Positions 14,779-23,167 of a stretch of 34,504 nucleotides of DNA are shown piece after piece. The stretch covers positions 1-34,504 of the forward strand of contig NZ_AVPL01000041.1 in the NCBI RefSeq assembly GCF_000768695.1, read 5' to 3'. The translations under genes and the position numbers were made by a program. The stretch's first letter is position 1. Each line of letters begins with the position of its first letter. Source of the stretch: Knoellia aerolata DSM 18566 (GTDB lineage: Bacteria; Actinomycetota; Actinomycetes; Actinomycetales; Dermatophilaceae). The notes beneath the pieces are model-generated. The model was not told where the DNA came from and ran no database searches. It worked only from the letters and a program-made list of their open reading frames with translations.

Positions 14779-16140
14779 GTGTTCCTTCGCCGAGTGAGCC
14801 CTGGCTCCCGCCGTGAGCCGTTCTTCCGGCACCCGGCGCAGGTGGTGGCCTTCGCGTTCGCGGCGGCCGGTGCAATCGGCACGGTGTTGTTGATGCTGCC
14901 GACGTCACGTGCCGGTGAGGGCGGGGCACCGTTCGTCACGGCACTGTTCACGGCCACCAGCGCCGTGTGCGTCACGGGCCTGACGGTGGTCGACACTGCC
15001 GCCTACTGGACGGTGCCGGGCCAAGCGATCATCCTGGCGCTGATACAGGTGGGTGGCTTCGGGATCATGACTCTCGCGTCGCTCATCGCGCTGTTCCTCT
15101 CACGTCGGATGGGGCTGCGCACTCGCCTGACCGCGGCGGCCGAGACCAGGAGCGTGGGTCTCGGGGACGTGCGCCGGGTCCTGCGCGGGGTGTTCCTCAT
15201 CACCGTGGTGGTCGAGAGCGCCATCGCCGTGGTCCTCACCCTGCGGTTCCGTGCCGAGTACGACGACACGTGGGGCACCGCGGCCTGGCACGGCCTCTTC
15301 CATGCCGTGTCGGCGTTCAACAACGCTGGGTTCGCTCTGTTCAGCGACAACCTCATGGGCTTCCTCGGCGACGGCTTCGTGCTGATGCCGATCTCCGTGG
15401 CGATCATCATCGGTGGCCTCGGGTTCCCCGTGCTCATGGAGCTGCTCCGCACCCGCCAACCCCGCACCTGGAGCCTCCACACGCGACTGACGCTCCTCAT
15501 GACCGTGGTCCTTCTCGTCGGCGGCACGGCGTTCATCACCCTGGCCGAGTGGGGCAACCCCGGCACCCTGGGGCCCTTCGACCCACTCGGCAAACTGCTG
15601 GGTGGCTGGTTCCACGCCGTCCAGCCACGCACCGCCGGCTTCAACGCCTGGGACTACGGGGTCGCCACCGACGAGACGCTGCTCGGAACGATCATGCTCA
15701 TGTTCATCGGCGGCGGCTCCGCCGGGACAGCCGGCGGCCTGAAGGTCACCACCTTCATCGTGCTGTTCTTCGTCATCGTGGCCGAGGTCCGCGGCGATGA
15801 CGACGTCATCGCCTTCGACCGACGCATCGAACACCGGGTCGTCCGCCAAGCCATCACCGTCGCGCTGCTCGGCGTTGCTGCCGTCATCGGTGGCACGATG
15901 GTCCTCACCGAACTCACCGACCTGCCGTTCCGCGACGTCCTGTTCGAGACGACCTCCGCGTTCGCGACGGTAGGCCTGTCCACCGGAATCACACCCAAGA
16001 TCGGCGACCCGGGACAGTTCGTTCTGGTGGCACTGATGTTCCTCGGACGCCTCGGACCCATCACCCTCGTGTCAGCACTCGCCCTGCGGGAGCGGAACCG
16101 CCGCTACCGCTACCCCGAAGGAGCCCCTCTCATTGGCTAA
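14779..16140 (+). CDS. ktrB: Potassium uptake protein, TrkH/KtrB family membrane subunit
   Basis: This 453-residue K+ channel-like transporter has the four pore repeats of the family. The selectivity segments are TSAVCVTGLTV (near residue 67), SAFNNAGFALF (near 184), QPRTAGFNA (near 287) and TSAFATVGLSTG (near 399). The gating region GGGSAGTAGGLKVTTF (311-326) in the third repeat is intact. The length (about 450) fits KtrB rather than the longer TrkH. The start is GTG at 14779, since an in-frame stop lies 5 codons upstream; a GTG at 14794 is an alternative. It is followed with overlap by its regulatory RCK subunit. In this family, uptake is coupled to Na+ or H+ and is gated by nucleotide or c-di-AMP binding to the partner. 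Confidence 0.93.
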   Translation: MFLRRVSPGSRREPFFRHPAQVVAFAFAAAGAIGTVLLMLPTSRAGEGGAPFVTALFTATSAVCVTGLTVVDTAAYWTVPGQAIILALIQVGGFGIMTLASLIALFLSRRMGLRTRLTAAAETRSVGLGDVRRVLRGVFLITVVVESAIAVVLTLRFRAEYDDTWGTAAWHGLFHAVSAFNNAGFALFSDNLMGFLGDGFVLMPISVAIIIGGLGFPVLMELLRTRQPRTWSLHTRLTLLMTVVLLVGGTAFITLAEWGNPGTLGPFDPLGKLLGGWFHAVQPRTAGFNAWDYGVATDETLLGTIMLMFIGGGSAGTAGGLKVTTFIVLFFVIVAEVRGDDDVIAFDRRIEHRVVRQAITVALLGVAAVIGGTMVLTELTDLPFRDVLFETTSAFATVGLSTGITPKIGDPGQFVLVALMFLGRLGPITLVSALALRERNRRYRYPEGAPLIG

Positions 16141-16801
16141 GAAGATCGCACAGTCCGGAGGCGTCGTCGTCATCGGACTCGGACGCTTCGGGAAGTCCCT
16201 CGCCGACGAGCTGGAACGAGACGACGTCCAAGTCCTCGCCATCGACCAGGACCCCAAGCTCGTCCAAGACCTTGCGGGCCGATGGACCCACGTCGTCCAG
16301 GCGGACTCGACAGATCTGCAGGCCATGGAACAGCTCGGCGTCGGCGACTTCTCCAAGGCCGTCATCGGCATCGGCAGCAACCTCGAGGCCAGCGTCCTGA
16401 CAGCCTTCGTGCTCCGGAAGCTCGGCGTGAGCGACCTCTGGGCCAAAGCCGTCACCACCTCGCAGGGCGAGATCCTCGAGCAGGTCGGTGTCTCCCACGT
16501 GGTCCGCCCCGAGCACGCGATGGGCAAACGTGTCGCCCACCTCGTCCGCGGCCGGATGCAGGACTACATCGAGTTCGACGACGGGTACGCCATCGTCAAG
16601 ACCGCACCACCCCCCAGCATTCTCGGCCGCACACTCGCCGAGGCCGGGGTCCGCCAGAAGTACGGCGTCACCATCGTCGGCATCAAGACCGTCGGCAAGG
16701 ACTTCTCCTACGCGACCCCGACGTCCGTCGTCAGCGAGGGCGACCTCATCATCGTCTCGGGTGAGCGGCGGAAGGTCGAAGCCTTCTCCGACCACGACTG
16801 A
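16133..16801 (+). CDS. ktrA: Potassium uptake regulatory subunit (RCK: TrkA-N + TrkA-C)
   Basis: This 222-residue cytoplasmic ring subunit gates KtrB. The N-terminal Rossmann domain starts VVVIGLGRFGKSLADEL (GxGxxG at residues 15-20), with acidic D38 in VLAIDQD for nucleotide ribose binding. The C-terminal TrkA-C domain (about residues 140-222) contains LGRTLAEAGVRQKYGVTIVGI and DLIIVSGERRKVEAF. The start is TTG at 16133. It is supported by GAAGGAG at 16117-16123 and by the 8-bp overlap with the ktrB stop, which indicates translational coupling. Binding of ATP/ADP by the N domain and c-di-AMP by the C domain is known for the family; it is not shown here. Confidence 0.93.
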   Translation: MAKKIAQSGGVVVIGLGRFGKSLADELERDDVQVLAIDQDPKLVQDLAGRWTHVVQADSTDLQAMEQLGVGDFSKAVIGIGSNLEASVLTAFVLRKLGVSDLWAKAVTTSQGEILEQVGVSHVVRPEHAMGKRVAHLVRGRMQDYIEFDDGYAIVKTAPPPSILGRTLAEAGVRQKYGVTIVGIKTVGKDFSYATPTSVVSEGDLIIVSGERRKVEAFSDHD

Positions 16802-17065
16802 GGCGTCCGCGACGACTTCACGGTGGTGCGCCTCGACACGTCGGCGCGGGCAGTGACGGGCCTGGTCCGGCTCCGCGCCCTGGACCCCTGGACCCCTGGA
16901 CGACGGTATGCCGTCTGCGTGGGTCTCGATGCCGGCTCCCCCCAGGTGCACTGATCGACGCACCCGCGTGGTGCGGCGACGCCAGACCGAGGGCTACCGT
17001 GCGATGGACGGGCGCACCGCAACGAAGGTCCTGCTCACCCTGTGACAGCACACCACGGAGACCTG

Positions 17066-17560
17066 ATGCTCACGACGACTGCACCCAGCCGGTCTCGCGC
17101 ACGGCTGACCGTCGCGCTGTCCGCGACAATCGCCGTGGTCGGTACCGCCTGTGGTGGCGCCCAGCCGCCCAACGACACCGCCACACCCCGAGAGGGCAGC
17201 ATGAGGATCCAGATCAGCATCGGTGGGGAACGCCTCACCGCGACCCTCTCCGAGGGCGCGGCCGTCCGAGACCTGGTGGCGCAGCTGCCGGTCACCGTCT
17301 ACATGGTCGACCACGGGCAGTTCGAGAAGACCGGCCGGCTGCCGTCGCCGCTCTCCCGGGAGGGGCAACCCGACGGGGCGGACCCCGACGTGGGCGACGT
17401 CGGCTACTACGCCCCCGGGAACGACCTCGTCCTCTACTACGGCGACCAGTCCTACTTCCCGGGCATCGTCATCCTCGGCCGCCTCGACGGCGACGCGGCG
17501 CAGCGCCTCGCTCGACTCGACGGTCCCGTCCGCGCGCGCGTGGAGGCACGCGATGACTGA
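17066..17560 (+). CDS. Lipoprotein with cyclophilin-like domain
   Basis: This 164-residue protein has a positively charged N-terminus, a hydrophobic stretch and a lipobox VGTAC with Cys29, so it is probably lipid-anchored outside the membrane. The mature part (about 50-160) matches the cyclophilin-like fold family: [16 protein letters not shown], SLxxQLPVTVxMVD-like [38 protein letters not shown] and [11 protein letters not shown]. No isomerase activity is established for that family. The ATG at 17066 is preferred over GTG 17042 because GGAG (17057-17060) is well placed. The stop overlaps the next gene by 8 bp. The 264 bp before it (16802-17065) hold only a short direct repeat, TGGACCCC twice at 16881-16896. 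Confidence 0.75.
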   Translation: MLTTTAPSRSRARLTVALSATIAVVGTACGGAQPPNDTATPREGSMRIQISIGGERLTATLSEGAAVRDLVAQLPVTVYMVDHGQFEKTGRLPSPLSREGQPDGADPDVGDVGYYAPGNDLVLYYGDQSYFPGIVILGRLDGDAAQRLARLDGPVRARVEARDD

Positions 17561-18158
17561 CTTTCCCACCACGCCGGAGCTTGCGGACTTCCTCGCGCAC
17601 GTGAACCGCGGCGCACTCATCAAGGGTGGCTCGTCAGAGCACCAGTTCATGCAGGACGCCGCCCAGTCCGCCCTGCGGATCGTCTCCGAGCTCAACGGCG
17701 GGTACCGCACCCCTCAGGAGATCCGGGCCCTGTTGACTCAGCTCACCGGTCAGGAGGTCGATGAGTCGGTCACGGTGTTTCCACCCTTCTACAGCGAGTT
17801 CGGCATGAACCTGAGGCTCGGGAAGGGCGTGTTCATCAACATCGGCTGCCGCTTCCAGGACACCGGCGGCATCAGCATCGGCGACGGGAGCCTCATCGGC
17901 CACGGCACCACCCTGACCACGCTCAACCACAGCCCGGATCCCGACAGGCGCGCCGACATGGTGCCCGCACCGATCGTCATCGGCCGGAAGGTCTGGCTCG
18001 GCGCCGCCGTGACCGTCGTTCCCGGTGTCAACATCGGCGACGGAGCGATCGTCGGCGCCGGTGCGGTCGTCACCAGGGACGTGCCAGCCCACACCATCGC
18101 TGCGGGCGTTCCCGCCAAGGTCATCCGGGCGACCGGCTTCGGCGACCCCCTCACCTGA
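17553..18158 (+). CDS. Sugar O-acetyltransferase, maltose/galactoside acetyltransferase family
   Basis: This 201-residue left-handed beta-helix acetyltransferase is of the LacA/Maa/NodL type. The middle and C-terminal parts consist of hexapeptide repeats, for example [80 protein letters not shown]. His126 in [10 protein letters not shown] corresponds to the catalytic His of LacA. The N-terminal helical part differs from typical Maa and contains [15 protein letters not shown]. It transfers acetyl from acetyl-CoA to a sugar hydroxyl in the family. The ATG at 17553 overlaps the lipoprotein gene by 8 bp, so the two are made together. Confidence 0.83.
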   Translation: MTDFPTTPELADFLAHVNRGALIKGGSSEHQFMQDAAQSALRIVSELNGGYRTPQEIRALLTQLTGQEVDESVTVFPPFYSEFGMNLRLGKGVFINIGCRFQDTGGISIGDGSLIGHGTTLTTLNHSPDPDRRADMVPAPIVIGRKVWLGAAVTVVPGVNIGDGAIVGAGAVVTRDVPAHTIAAGVPAKVIRATGFGDPLT

Positions 18159-18248
18159 GCGGGTCTCCAGTCCCCGACCGGGAGATCGCCGCTGCCCTGT
18201 CCGCCGGCCGGGTAGAGCGCGGCATACTGCTCGAAAATGCCTGGACGG

Positions 18249-18929
18249 CTACGGGAGGTTGTCCACGGCGGCGGTGAGGAACGTGTCAAGGTCCTCGGTC
18301 GTGAACGCGGGCTGGACTCCCAAACCCATGACGATGTCGACCACCTGCAGGTTCATCAGGACCGGCCCCTGGCGCACCCACGAGGTGTGGAGCAGCCAGT
18401 ACGTCCCGCCTCCGGCCTCCTCCACGGTGGTCAGCTCCCCAAAGCGGCCCTCGCCCACATCAGGGATGGTCATCGACTCAGCCTTGCCGGGCCCCTCCTC
18501 GCCGGCAGGGATCTCCCCCTCGCAGGCGCGCACGCCGTCACGCAGCGCGTCGATGGGGTTGTCCTCGGACTGGTCGAGCTGCCGGAAGGCCTGCCACCGC
18601 AGCGCTTCCGCGGCCGCACGAGACTCCTCACTGGCCTTCGCGCAGAGCCGGAGGCTCGGCAGCATCTCCCGCTGGGACTCGGGCACCACCCCGTCAATCG
18701 CGCTCTGCGCGTCCGGAGGCACGTTCACGCTCCAGGTGCCGTCGTACGTCTCCGCCGTCACCAGCGCGGCCGCCAGCTGCTCCGCTCTCGGCACGGCCGC
18801 CTGGGACGAGGATGGCGAGGCGCTGGACCCGGATGGGGACGGCGCCGACCCGGAGCCATCTCCGGCGCAGCCACCCAGGAGCAGGATGGCTGCCCCGGTG
18901 CACAGGACGATGAATCGGACGCGGCTCAT
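18249..18929 (-). CDS. Lipoprotein of unknown function
   Basis: This 226-residue secreted lipoprotein has a hydrophobic stretch FIVLCTGAAILLLGGC with lipobox LGGC and Cys21, followed by a Ser/Gly/Ala/Pro-rich linker (residues 24-47). The mature domain (about 50-226) has two Cys (LRLCAKASEES and VRACEGEIP) that could form a disulfide. Its overall pattern resembles the sensor-like extracytoplasmic domains of actinobacterial lipoproteins, but I cannot name the family. The ATG at 18929 overlaps the stop of the upstream frameshifted gene in ATGA. It converges on the acetyltransferase with a 90-bp gap, in which I see no clear terminator. Confidence 0.75.
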   Translation of the reverse strand: MSRVRFIVLCTGAAILLLGGCAGDGSGSAPSPSGSSASPSSSQAAVPRAEQLAAALVTAETYDGTWSVNVPPDAQSAIDGVVPESQREMLPSLRLCAKASEESRAAAEALRWQAFRQLDQSEDNPIDALRDGVRACEGEIPAGEEGPGKAESMTIPDVGEGRFGELTTVEEAGGGTYWLLHTSWVRQGPVLMNLQVVDIVMGLGVQPAFTTEDLDTFLTAAVDNLP

Positions 18930-19527
18930 CGTGGCACTCCACTCGGGTCGTTGCTCGCCACGCCGTCAGCGCCCCGCGCGCTTCGACCATCGGCTCGCGA
19001 GGTTTGCTCCCCCGTTGCGGCCAGCAGGAACAGCGCCCCGACCACGAGCATCCAGAGCACCACGGCCGCGTTCGTGAAACCGGGACCTGGTGGCAAGGCC
19101 CCGGTCCGTGCATGACGACATTGACGACGAGCGCCACGAACTGGACCAGCGCGACACCGGTCAAGAGCTTCCCGGCCCGACCTGGTCGGTGCACGGCGAG
19201 GAAGCTCACAGCGACGACGAGCGCCATGTCCATCACCGTTGCCACCGGCCCCCAGTCTTCGCTGGGGATGACGTCGGCGAACGCGTCGATGACGGCGAAC
19301 AGGGTGATTCCCACGGCAGCCAGGAGAAGCGCACGCGCTGCGGGCTCCGGGTGACGAAGGGCGGAGACGCTGAGGGCGACCGTCGGCAGGAACCACAGGG
19401 CCGTGACCCCTGTCGCGATCCCCCAGGGCCAATCCGTGAACGCGTAGCCCGCGGCGAGAAGACAGCCGGCCAGACCGACGCCCAGCCCGAGCGCCAGGCC
19501 CGCGGATTTCTGTGTCTTGGTCAACAT
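18926..19527 (-). pseudogene. Four-helix membrane protein gene with single-base frameshift
   Basis: The frame from ATG 19527 (preceded by AGGAG) reads MLTKTQKSAGLALGLGVG. It gives three further membrane-helix-like stretches: GIATGVTALWFLPTVALSV, ALLLAAVGITLFAVIDAFA, and LLTGVALVQFVALVVNVVM. Near 19099-19102 the expected continuation switches frame: HGPG is followed in the other frame by ALPPGPGFTNAAVVLWMLVVGALFLLAATG, a final helix. That frame then runs to a TGA at 18926-18928 that overlaps the lipoprotein start in ATGA. Adding one G to the GGGG run (CCCC on the plus strand) restores a single frame of about 200 residues. It is therefore either an assembly or sequencing error or a recent mutation. 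Family unknown. Confidence 0.65.
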
Positions 19528-19595
19528 CGCGTGCTCCTGTCCTTGACTTCCAGGGTGGGTGACCCGATCGGCCTGCGGGCACGGCCCGGACGGCG

Positions 19596-19949
19596 CTACC
19601 CGCTCAGCCAGCCCAGCCCTTCCGCGACCTGCTGAAGCGACACGGCCGTCAGGAGGACGCCCACGCCAGCGGCGGAAACCACCGACCAGGAGTGGTCGTG
19701 ACGACGGATCACCGCCATCAGGCCGGTGACGGCTGAAGCGGCCGCGCTCACCAGGATCCCCACGCCCGCCGCAGTCAGGACCCAGTTGTCCGAGAAGCTC
19801 TCGGCAGACTCCAGTCCAGCCGAGAAGGCGACCGCAAGCGCAATGGTGCCGCCGAGGGCCACTCCGCTGAGGGAGAGTGCCCATGTGCCCAACCGAGTCT
19901 CGGGCGGCCAGCGCATGCTGTGGTGGGTGTGCAGCGGTGCCGTACTCAC
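19596..19949 (-). CDS. Small membrane protein
   Basis: This 117-residue protein has three predicted membrane helices: TWALSLSGVALGGTIALAVAF, NWVLTAAGVGILVSAAASAVTGLMAVI and WSVVSAAGVGVLLTAVSL. A short His-containing basic loop, RRHDHSW, lies between helices 2 and 3. The GTG at 19949 is chosen because GGGGAGGTGG lies directly upstream. The open frame extends to an ATG at 20021 without such a signal. The next gene on this strand starts 68 bp downstream, so the three small envelope genes (this one, the frameshifted gene and the lipoprotein) probably form one operon. I do not recognise the family. Confidence 0.65.
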   Translation of the reverse strand: MSTAPLHTHHSMRWPPETRLGTWALSLSGVALGGTIALAVAFSAGLESAESFSDNWVLTAAGVGILVSAAASAVTGLMAVIRRHDHSWSVVSAAGVGVLLTAVSLQQVAEGLGWLSG

Positions 19950-20145
19950 GGCGTCCACCTCCCCGAGGGCCTGCCCGGCTCTCGGGCCTCTGCCCTCAAG
20001 CTCACGGTAGATCGCCAGCACGCAACGCGTTTAGAGGCGAAGGTCCCATCCGCACGAGGGCTGCTTCGCCGAGCTGGACGAGCGTGGCTGGCCAGCCCAC
20101 ACGTGCATCGTGCACCGGCTCGCCCGGAGGAGCGCGCCCGCCGGC

Positions 20146-20625
20146 TCAGGGCCTGGTCGCGAGGATCCCGTCCTCGTCGGCCCACAGGGTCTGGCCCGGA
20201 ACGAAGTCCACGCCGCCGAAGGAGACGGTCACGTCGCGCTCCCCCACGCCGTCCTTGGCGCTCTTGCGCGGGTTGGACCCCAGCGCGAGTGCTCCCAGGG
20301 GAAGCTCGCGGATGGCGGCCACGTCGCGCACGGCCCCGTGGATGACGACACCGGACCAGCCGTGCTCGACCGCGGAGGCGGCGATGAGGTCACCCATGAG
20401 GGCAGATTCCAACGAGGCCCCGCCGTCGACCACGAGCACCTTGCCGTCCCCCGGCTGGGCCAGGGCGGCCTTGACCAAGGCGTTGTCACGGTGGCACCGC
20501 ACCGTGCTGATGACACCGGAGAACGCGGTGCGGCCTCCGTAGTGGCGCAGCTGCACAGAGCAGGACTGGAGCGCATCACCGTGCTCGTCGTAGAGGTCGG
20601 CCGTGGTGGGCGAGGAGTCGGTCAT
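20146..20625 (-). CDS. rraA: RraA / HMG-aldolase superfamily protein
   Basis: This 159-residue protein is of the RraA family, which includes an RNase E regulator in E. coli and class II aldolases that cleave 4-hydroxy-4-methyl- or 4-carboxy-4-hydroxy-2-oxo acids. Typical blocks are ADLYDEHGDALQSC, KVLVVDGGASLESALMGDLIA and WSGVVIHGAVRDVAAI. The R100-D101 pair that binds substrate and metal is present, but the acidic residue expected shortly after it in aldolases is Ala104. The gene starts 4 bp after uspA and is last in the tct operon. That placement favours a metabolic role for the imported acid, while the missing acid argues against classical aldolase chemistry. A GGCTGG-CCAGCC palindrome at 20086-20097 may terminate the operon. 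Confidence 0.82.
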   Translation of the reverse strand: MTDSSPTTADLYDEHGDALQSCSVQLRHYGGRTAFSGVISTVRCHRDNALVKAALAQPGDGKVLVVDGGASLESALMGDLIAASAVEHGWSGVVIHGAVRDVAAIRELPLGALALGSNPRKSAKDGVGERDVTVSFGGVDFVPGQTLWADEDGILATRP

Positions 20626-20629
20626 GGGT

Positions 20630-21022
20630 TCAGCTCTCCTTGACGGCGAGGACTTGGCATGTGGCGTCCAACAGGATCCGCTGGGCGGCCGAGCCGAGGA
20701 GCAGCTTGCCGACCGGCGATCGGTGCCGCAGGCCGATGACGATCACCGAGGCCTGTTCGGCCTCCGCCACGTCGAGGATCACCTGGGCGGCGTCGCCGCC
20801 CTCCTCGACCCGACGGACCTCGAACTCCATCCCGAGGTCCTCGAGGTCCCGGCGCACGATGTCGAGCTGCTCCTGTCCGGCCCGGTGCGCGTCGACAAGG
20901 ACGTCGTCGCGCGACATGTTGACGACCAGCAGCGGTTCGTCGCGACGTCGAGCCTCGGCAACGGCGGCGGTGAGTGCCGCTTCTCCGAGCGGGTTGGGGA
21001 CGAACCCCACGAGCACGGTCAT
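20630..21022 (-). CDS. Universal stress protein (UspA) domain protein
   Basis: This 130-residue single-domain UspA protein has N-terminal MTVLVGFVPNPLGEAAL and C-terminal SVIVIGLRHRSPVGKLLLGSAAQRILLDATCQVLAV. The nucleotide loop normally reads Gxx-G-x9-G-S/T. Here it is G97-L-R-H100-x9-G110-S111, so the second glycine is replaced by His. Whether ATP still binds is open. The start is one base after the tctA stop and rraA follows after 4 bp, so it is an integral part of the tct operon. UspA genes next to TRAP or Tct transporters are known in other bacteria, and TRAP-associated UspA proteins bind ATP. A regulatory role on transport is an inference. Confidence 0.87.
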   Translation of the reverse strand: MTVLVGFVPNPLGEAALTAAVAEARRRDEPLLVVNMSRDDVLVDAHRAGQEQLDIVRRDLEDLGMEFEVRRVEEGGDAAQVILDVAEAEQASVIVIGLRHRSPVGKLLLGSAAQRILLDATCQVLAVKES

Positions 21023-21023
21023 G

Positions 21024-22604
21024 TCAGGCCTCCGATGAGTTGATGCTGGTGCCGGCCTTGACGTTCGCCAGGTCGTCGGGCCCTCGGCCGCCGTCGGGGC
21101 CGCGCCCGCCCTTGTCGCTGCCGCCGCGACGGCGGCGAACCAGGCTGATGAGTGGCCAGACGAGAGCGAGGACGATGAGGAAGTAGCAGACCCAGGCGAC
21201 CGGTCCACCGATCAGTCCGTTGAGGTCGCCACCCGTGAGCTGGAGCGAACGGCGGCCCTGACGCTCGACGAGCGGGCCAAGGATCACGCCCACGATGAGC
21301 GGCAGGACGGGGAGACCGAAGCGGCGCATGGCGAAGCCGAGCAGACCCAGCACGAGCAGCAGCCACAGGTCGAACGGCTGCGAGTTGACGGCATACGCAC
21401 CCATCGACGCGAAGAAGAGGATGCCCGCGTACAGGTAGGGGCGCGGGATCTGGAGCAGCTTGGCCCAGGCCGGGGCAAGCGGCAGGTTGAGCAGGAGCAG
21501 CATCGTGTTGCCGATGAACAGACTGGCGATGAGCGCCCACACGAGTTCCGGCTCCTTGTTGAGCAGGAGCGGACCGGGCTCGATGCCCCATCCCTGCAGC
21601 GCTGCGAGCATGATCGCCGCGGTCGCGTTGGTGGGCAGGCCGAGCGCGAGCATGGGCACCAGGGTCCCCGCGGCGGAGGCGTTGTTGGCCGCCTCGGGTC
21701 CGGCGACGCCCTCGATCGCGCCGTGGCCGAACTCCTCGGGGTGCTTGGAGAGCTTCTTCTCGGCCGTGTAGGAAAGCAGGGTCGGGATCTCGGCGCCACC
21801 TGCAGGGAGGGCACCGAACGGGAACCCGAGGGCGGCGCCACGCAGCCACGGCTTCCATGACCGGGCCCAGTCGCTGCGACCCATCCAGGGGCGCCCGACG
21901 GGGATGACCTCGCCTGCCTTGCGGCGCAGGTGGGCCGCGACCCACAACGCCTCGCCCACGGCGAAGATGCCCACCGCGACGACGACGATGTCGATGCCGT
22001 CGGCGAGCTGCGGGACCCCACCGGTGAGCCGCTGCTGACCGGTGACGAAGTCGATGCCGACGACGCCGATGGTCAGTCCGAGCAGGAGCGCCGTCAGGCC
22101 GCGGATGCGCGAGGCGCCGAGAACGGCCGTGACGCCGGTGAAGGTCAGAAGGATGATGGCGAGGTACTCCGGCGCACCGAGGCTGACCGCGAACTTCACC
22201 ACCGGCGGCATGAGGAAGACGATGCCGAGCGTGCCGAGCGTGCCGGCGACGAAGGAGCCGATGGCCGAGGTGGCGAGTGCTTGCGCGGCCCGGCCCGACT
22301 TGGCCATCTTGTTGCCCTCGATGGCGGTGACGACCGACGACGACTCTCCGGGGGTGTTGAGCAGGATCGAGGTCGTCGACCCGCCGTACATGCCGCCGTA
22401 GAGGATGCCCGCGAAGAGGATGAGGCCCTGGATCGGCTCGAGGCCGTAGGTGATCGGCAGGAGCAGGGCCACCGTCATGGCCGGCCCGATTCCGGGCAGG
22501 ACTCCGACGGCCGTGCCGACGGTGACGCCGAGCAGCGCGATGAGGAGGTTGATCGGCGACAGGACGTCGCTGAACCCGCCGAGGAGGCTGGTGATGTTGT
22601 CCAT
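21024..22604 (-). CDS. tctA: Tripartite tricarboxylate transporter, large permease TctA
   Basis: This 526-residue membrane protein with about 12 helices is the transport channel of the system. Diagnostic segments are [23 protein letters not shown] (about residues 34-56), [22 protein letters not shown] (about 69-90) and the second-half counterpart [42 protein letters not shown]. The C-terminal tail (about 490-526) is hydrophilic, with [17 protein letters not shown]. The ATG shares its A with the tctB stop (TGATG). The substrate is probably a di- or tricarboxylate or related organic acid, driven by an ion gradient; this cannot be refined from sequence. Confidence 0.95.
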   Translation of the reverse strand: MDNITSLLGGFSDVLSPINLLIALLGVTVGTAVGVLPGIGPAMTVALLLPITYGLEPIQGLILFAGILYGGMYGGSTTSILLNTPGESSSVVTAIEGNKMAKSGRAAQALATSAIGSFVAGTLGTLGIVFLMPPVVKFAVSLGAPEYLAIILLTFTGVTAVLGASRIRGLTALLLGLTIGVVGIDFVTGQQRLTGGVPQLADGIDIVVVAVGIFAVGEALWVAAHLRRKAGEVIPVGRPWMGRSDWARSWKPWLRGAALGFPFGALPAGGAEIPTLLSYTAEKKLSKHPEEFGHGAIEGVAGPEAANNASAAGTLVPMLALGLPTNATAAIMLAALQGWGIEPGPLLLNKEPELVWALIASLFIGNTMLLLLNLPLAPAWAKLLQIPRPYLYAGILFFASMGAYAVNSQPFDLWLLLVLGLLGFAMRRFGLPVLPLIVGVILGPLVERQGRRSLQLTGGDLNGLIGGPVAWVCYFLIVLALVWPLISLVRRRRGGSDKGGRGPDGGRGPDDLANVKAGTSINSSEA

Positions 22605-23167
22605 CAGAGGATTCCCTGGAGGATGCCGGCCGGCAGGTTGACGCCGAGGCCGATGGCGAACGCGTAGAAGGTGACGAGCGAGAGGACCGCTCCGATCGCC
22701 AGGCCGCGAATGTGGTGGCGGTTGCCCAGCGCGAAGGCGCAGCCCGCGAAGAGCAGCGCGCCGCTGATCACCCAGCCGAGCGGCTCGATGAGGAGGGCGT
22801 TGACGGCGAACGCCGCGATGAGCAGGCCGATGGTGCGCCAGTCCACCGGGGTGGAGAGGTCGATGTCCTCACCCTCCTCGGCGTCACCGGTGCCGCCCTT
22901 CGAAACGTCCACGGCGTAGAAGGCGGAGACGATGATGAGCAGCACCCCGAGGAGGATGGGCATCGGCTTGGGACCCAGCGGGTCGTTGCTCGTCGCGACG
23001 TCCGCGATGCCGATCGCGTCGAACAGCACGTAGGCGCCGAGCAGTGCCAGGGCGGCACACAGCCCGTACTGGGCGCGGTCCTTCACCTGCCGACCCCCGC
23101 CGGCCGGGGCGGCGGCCGGAGCCACCGCCCCGTCACCGACGCGGATCTCGGGGTGCTGCTCGCTCAT
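22604..23167 (-). CDS. tctB: Tripartite tricarboxylate transporter, small subunit TctB
   Basis: This 187-residue membrane protein has four helices expected for TctB, separated by an acidic loop. Helix 1 is around [19 protein letters not shown], helix 2 [17 protein letters not shown], helix 3 [20 protein letters not shown], and the last [24 protein letters not shown]. The loop between helices 2 and 3 is strongly acidic ([13 protein letters not shown]). Conserved family residues in the first loop ([13 protein letters not shown]) are present. The start overlaps the tctC stop in ATGA and the stop overlaps the tctA start. Its role in the family is structural, with unknown mechanism. Confidence 0.92.
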   Translation of the reverse strand: MSEQHPEIRVGDGAVAPAAAPAGGGRQVKDRAQYGLCAALALLGAYVLFDAIGIADVATSNDPLGPKPMPILLGVLLIIVSAFYAVDVSKGGTGDAEEGEDIDLSTPVDWRTIGLLIAAFAVNALLIEPLGWVISGALLFAGCAFALGNRHHIRGLAIGAVLSLVTFYAFAIGLGVNLPAGILQGIL

